Shown: positions 59,801 through 64,000 of the stretch, one piece after another
How the letters are laid out: each line of letters starts with the position of its first letter
Position numbering within the stretch: the first letter of the stretch is position 1
NCBI GenBank assembly: GCA_022457155.1
Contig: JAJGOT010000058.1
Coordinates: 930,001 to 994,000 of the forward strand
Length of the DNA stretch: 64,000 nucleotides
Direction of reading: 5' to 3'
Origin: Cladopsammia gracilis
Lineage: Eukaryota > Cnidaria > Anthozoa > Scleractinia > Dendrophylliidae
Translations under genes and position numbers: made by a program
Notes under the pieces: generated by a model
Database searches by the model: none
Told to the model about the DNA's origin: nothing
The model's input: only the letters and a program-made list of their open reading frames with translations

Positions 59801-60360
59801 GGGGAATAAGGTTCCCTTCGGTCAAGAAATCAAAGTTTACATTCCGGTGGAATTTTGACTTTTTTAGCCGTTAATATTTTGTCTCTCAGTTTAGTTAGCA
59901 CGTAGACTGCTAGCTGTCCCTTTTAATTTTCAGTCAATCGAGCGGGCGAGCTAATCACGAATACATGCTCGGCGAGACTGGAGCGAGCGAACGAGCCGAA
60001 GGGAAACTCGAATTACTTTCGCTCGCTCACCGCTCGGATCGCCGATCGCGTATACATGTATTTTGCTCGGCCGCTCGACTATCCAGAGGGGTCTGCTAGC
60101 AGTCGAGCAAGCTCCTGGCCATAATCAGATCATGAAAACACGATATTTTAGCCGAGACATTGCCCCTTTTTAAGCGACAACCTTTAGGATTTGGAACAAC
60201 ATGGTCGTAACTAGAGTTATTCGCTTATAAACAAGAGCTTTCAACAACAAAATCTTACTGAGAATTTCAGTAAACGGGGTCATTTCGTGAGGGGTGGTCT
60301 CTGAGCAGAGCTGGTGAGCAAAGCTAGTTGTATATAATCACTGGCAGGCCCGATATTCAT

Positions 60361-60450
60361 TAGCCTCCACGCAGACGTCCTTAGGGCTCGTCACGTAATC
60401 TTTCCGAAAGATTGCGTGACGAGCCCTAAGGAAGTCTGCGTAGGAGGCTA
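60361..60450. mobile_element. Small palindromic MITE
   Basis: TAGCCTCCACGCAGACGTCC and its complement around CTTTCCGAAAG; about 90 bases with few mismatches. Confidence 0.8.
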
Positions 60451-61125
60451 GATATTCATCAGTCACAGATTACTCGCATTCCTTGATTAGGGCGTTTTCG
60501 AGATCAGTATCCAGATTAAGTCCAGTTTAAAAATACTGGCTTTGTATTCGCTTAGTACAATTGTCGGTGTTTTTATTATTGCTACATAAACCTGAAATAA
60601 TTTTAAGAGACCTCATGCCATGACTGAGTAACCTGAATTATGCTTATCAGGGACTTATAAATAATTCCATTCTAGGTTTAAAAAATCTTAACATTACCGC
60701 TATTAACGCGGTGGGGTCCGTGGCCTTTTTTATCGCACTGATTTGGCACATTTTAACTTTGTCCCTTTCCCGGTGAATTCTCATGTTAAAAAAGCCGTAG
60801 ATTGAACTGAGTCAAAAAGAATTCTTCTGCCATGCCCAAGATAGCCGGATCCAGGCGTTCAAGGCGGCGCGCAGAAGGAAAAATATCACCAGCGACACTG
60901 TTTTCGCCCTGCTCATCCCGGCGCGCGCCGGTTTTTACTGAGCTGTTACGTTCCTCGGCCCACAGTCTTAACGCCTGTGGGGAGCTCGGGCTAATCAGTT
61001 TTAAGTCAACATAGTTGAAGGCCAACAAAGCTATAGCAGACGCTTTGCTGATGAGAAATGAACGCAAAAAACGCGGCCCCGAGGAGCATCCATCACGAAA
61101 ATCGTTTCAGTGAAAAAGCTGTTGG

Positions 61126-61320
61126 CGGAAGGTCTTAGTCGCCTTAAAATTCGTACTAAATCATGTTAGACTAAAAACTAGTGTGTTCTTTAGTAAAATC
61201 CCTCTTCAAATTTTCGTAACATCGGAAAATTTAACACCTTTTGTTTTCGTAGAGACGAAAAGCGTTGTTTTGGCTACGAAATGCGAAAGAAGATCAGCCT
61301 AGGATTTTCGGAAAGGAAAT
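61126..61320. repeat. Interspersed repeat, copy 2
   Basis: Direct relative of 59640-59800 with an extra stretch around 61235-61275. Confidence 0.65.
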
Positions 61321-62518
61321 AGAAAGCTGCTGTTGACATATTGAGCCAAAAGAACTAACTAGCTTTCACATGGTTTCCTTTTAAAGCATTAAAATGATAT
61401 GGAAAAAAAAAAGAAACAGAACAACCCATTTTAAGTGTTTTGCTAAACATTCCTTGTTGGCCGTGCCCTGCCTTAAATATGTTAGCTTTCAGTTGTTTAA
61501 AGTCGTGATCAACTGCACGACTCGTCTCGGTTTGCCACTGACCACACTAGGTCCACCAGTGATGTGATTGAAAACAGGCGAAGTGTGATCACATGTAAAT
61601 AATGGCAGACTACTTGAGGCCTTTATATTGAAGCCTTCTGTAAAATGTCATGAAATCTATCCAACAAAATTATTGCATGCCTCCACGTTCAGTAAGTAAA
61701 CAACTGAACGGAGGCATGATTCACTGCACACACGCAACCTAACACCCTAATTATCTCTGCCAAAATGGTTGGATCCGGCTAGCCTGATTAGGTAGCTGGA
61801 TTTTTGAGATTATTTCTGATCCAGCCAGCTTAAACAAATATTCTGCTCTCAAAATTTAAATTCAACTTTCTTCGCAAAAAATAAATTATGTAAGGCACTA
61901 TATGCGATTTTCTAAAAAATATTTGAATCTGAGAGCGGTTAGCGTCAGAAATTCTACTGAGTTTTTGCGTTTATTATTATTATTTTTATTTTCTAACACT
62001 TTTGCCACTAACAGCTTGCTTGTGCTAACCTTTTCCCTAGGGAATCAACAATCTTCAGTTCAATAGACGCTAAAACATGCAGGCTCTTTTATTAATTACA
62101 AAAAAGCATTTCCTTTCTAAAGCCGGATTTGCTTAGAAGAATCTGCGGCTTTCAGGTTTAATCTATGCGTAATCACCCTGTGACGTCAGGGATTAACATA
62201 ATACGTGCGGTGTTGCACAGTGTGCTGGCGTCCATTTCTATTTTAAGACCAGTATCAGTTGAAGCGTGCGTCGTTTACTGTATAAACGGTCACTGAAGTT
62301 AGCCCTGTGACTTAACGCCAATATCACCAAAGGTCACTTGATTATATAGGAACCGAACCGTGAATTAGGCCATTGAGTGGGACGTTGATTTTGTCACGAT
62401 TTCCGCTAATTCCGTGCAGAGCGCTTCGGAGCGCAAGTTTTAATTTCGTTCGCTCAAAAGCGGCGGCTTAATCCGAGCAATTTTCTTCATATCGCTTTGC
62501 GGTCTTGAGAACAGGCAA

Positions 62519-63604
62519 ATGGAGGGTTACGCCGCTGAAAACCGCACAGATTCTCTGGATCTGCTCCTGGTGGCGAACAAGCGAAAGCCCAACTTCACAG
62601 AAGGGGAAAGTTTGTACTTAATATCCCAGTTTGAGCGGAACGCGACGGTGCTTACCTCAAAACTGAACGATGCGTCCACTAACAAACAAAAGGTCGAAGT
62701 GTGGAAACGCATTTGCAATGATTACAACAGCAAGAATCCGGTAGTTTTACGGACTGCCAATGATCTAAAGAGAAAGTGGAAAAACATGGTCCGTGCGGCC
62801 AAGAAAGAACTCTTGGAGATGATGACGCCTTCGGAGAACGGTTCCGAGCCGTCCGTTTCACAAAGAAAACTTTCTTCGGTTAGTCAAAAGATTGTAGAAA
62901 TTTTACGGATTTCTGCAACAAATTGCGGCACTTTCTTGACATCTCCAGTGGAAAACTCGTTCGACGGTAGTATTGCAGAGGATCAGGGGGAACAGGAAGG
63001 GGGCGAGGACACCAGCGATGTCACTGTCCATGAGAATGGTCAACAACAGGTTGTACATGTAGTGGTAGCTGGACCGCAAGACATAAAACCATCGGTTGTG
63101 GCTTCGCCTGGTGTCAACACGGAACAAAGAGAAGATTCGCAACAAAATCAGAGTAGAGAATCACAAGTTTCTCCAACCAGTGCAAGTGCTTCGAGCGCCG
63201 CAGAAGATCAAGCTACAACTGAAAGAGCTAATGTCCCATGTAGCAGTACCGTTCCCTCGAAATCTAGCATTCCTGTGAATGTAGTTTCTATATCCTCCGC
63301 TCCTGAAGTCCGACAAATACCGAGTATAAGCAGCGCAAACAACGCTATGAGGCCGTATCGTGCATTGGTACCACAACAGAAACGAATGCTACCCTCTTCG
63401 CTCGCGCATGTGATAAAAAAGAGAAAGCTTTCTGATTTCGGCCAGGATGAGTCTCTCTCGCACGCTCGAGCTGAGGTGGAAAAACTCAAGAAAGAGAAAC
63501 TTATTATGGAGAAAGAAAAGTTGGCTTTAGAGAAAGAGAAGTTGATCATGGAGAAAGAGAAACTCGCTCTTGAAATTCGGTTCCTGCGAGATCAAATGGA
63601 TTGA
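62519..63604 (+). CDS. MYB/SANT-like DNA-binding domain protein, intronless
   Basis: 361 aa. ATG at 62519. Residues ~22-100 form a trihelical MYB/SANT-like domain of the kind found in MSANTD and NAIF1-type proteins: RKPNFTEGESLYLISQFE, then VWKRICNDYNSKNP and LKRKWKNMVRAAKKEL with the expected Trp spacing. The middle (~110-300) is Ser/Gln-rich and probably disordered. The C-terminus is a regular helix with repeated EKEKLxxEKEKL units, a likely dimerising coiled coil. Such domains occur both in host transcription regulators and in the accessory protein of Harbinger transposons; no transposase or terminal repeats are seen nearby, so a host (possibly domesticated) gene is more likely. Confidence 0.85.
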   Translation: MEGYAAENRTDSLDLLLVANKRKPNFTEGESLYLISQFERNATVLTSKLNDASTNKQKVEVWKRICNDYNSKNPVVLRTANDLKRKWKNMVRAAKKELLEMMTPSENGSEPSVSQRKLSSVSQKIVEILRISATNCGTFLTSPVENSFDGSIAEDQGEQEGGEDTSDVTVHENGQQQVVHVVVAGPQDIKPSVVASPGVNTEQREDSQQNQSRESQVSPTSASASSAAEDQATTERANVPCSSTVPSKSSIPVNVVSISSAPEVRQIPSISSANNAMRPYRALVPQQKRMLPSSLAHVIKKRKLSDFGQDESLSHARAEVEKLKKEKLIMEKEKLALEKEKLIMEKEKLALEIRFLRDQMD

Positions 63605-64000
63605 TTAAAAAGGGTGATTCCCTGGATAACACGAGTTGCTTGGATCAGTGATAACAGAAAATCAAACAAACTGACAAGTCACTGAGCGGAACAAAGTAAA
63701 AACAGAACATATGTATACAATTTTATATAGTTGAATTTTAGACAGAAATGAGACTACCTGCATAGTCAGGGCTTCAAATTAGACTGACTTAGTGAGTGGC
63801 AAGCCGATGGCGCTGAACACTGTTTTGAGGAATTGATTTTTATGCCTTGCATACTACGTGCCAGATGCAAAAGATTTAGAATGAGCAAATGAATGAAAAT
63901 ATTTAGCCACATTTTAGATAAAAGGCGTACTAGACAATTGATTTATGTTTATAGTTTCGCTTGTTCGACCTCTGTCAGTTACCGCAATGTCGCAGAGATT
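63605..64000. other. 3' flank of the MYB/SANT gene
   Basis: AT-rich, no further gene; probably its 3'UTR and downstream sequence. Confidence 0.4.

Larger units (their letters stand above)
54676..62518. other. Gene-poor interval between the second synaptotagmin and the MYB/SANT gene
   Basis: Apart from the elements listed separately (55397 to 61320) I see no supported gene. 59930-60100 contains GAGCGAGC-rich sequence that is partly self-complementary. Confidence 0.5.

Noticed and set aside
1..64000. CRISPR arrays, bacterial operons, prophage or a defence system
   Set aside because: The window is eukaryotic: spliced genes, polyadenylation signals, animal protein families. The tandem arrays have no spacer structure.

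Overview
The window is animal nuclear DNA: AT-rich, with long intergenic stretches, GT-AG introns and very many short inverted-repeat elements. The genes (synaptotagmins, a sorting nexin, an SLC46 transporter, a MYB/SANT protein) and the repeat style suggest an anthozoan cnidarian, probably a stony coral. That is an inference; no rRNA or mitochondrial marker is present to confirm it.

Gene layout. On the minus strand, a synaptotagmin-like gene runs from about 9606 to 539 in four coding exons, and an intronless SNX16-like sorting nexin lies inside its large intron on the plus strand (3787-4839). From 9.7 to 23.9 kb I see no convincing gene, only repeats. Three intronless plus-strand genes at 23957-25144, 28270-29412 and 36972-38510 encode related, unrecognised coiled-coil proteins; they form a dispersed tandem family and are the best candidate here for something undescribed. 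A short intronless minus-strand reading frame (34908-35342) lies between the second and third. An SLC46-type major facilitator transporter occupies 45483-40723 (minus, four exons). A second synaptotagmin-like gene occupies 54675-49647 (minus, four exons). An intronless MYB/SANT-domain gene lies at 62519-63604 (plus).

The spliced models of both synaptotagmins and of SLC46 were built by reading splice sites on the minus strand. Each closes in frame with matching phases: 425, 459 and 498 codons. Both synaptotagmins keep the two-C2 architecture and the WHxL motif but have lost most calcium-ligand aspartates.

Repeats fill most of the rest. They include TTAA-flanked piggyBac-like MITEs, pogo/Tigger-like elements with CAGTCGAAC ends, a 1.26-kb near-perfect palindrome at 58228-59484 with a shorter relative at 46903-47356, a 15-bp and a 42-bp tandem array sharing one core motif, a telomere-like hairpin, Penelope-like 3' fragments, a tRNA-derived element, and a dozen G or C homopolymer runs of about 12-21 bases embedded in repeats.

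The genes are separate transcription units, not an operon. SNX16 and the synaptotagmins share a membrane-trafficking theme, but nothing in the sequence shows that they act together.
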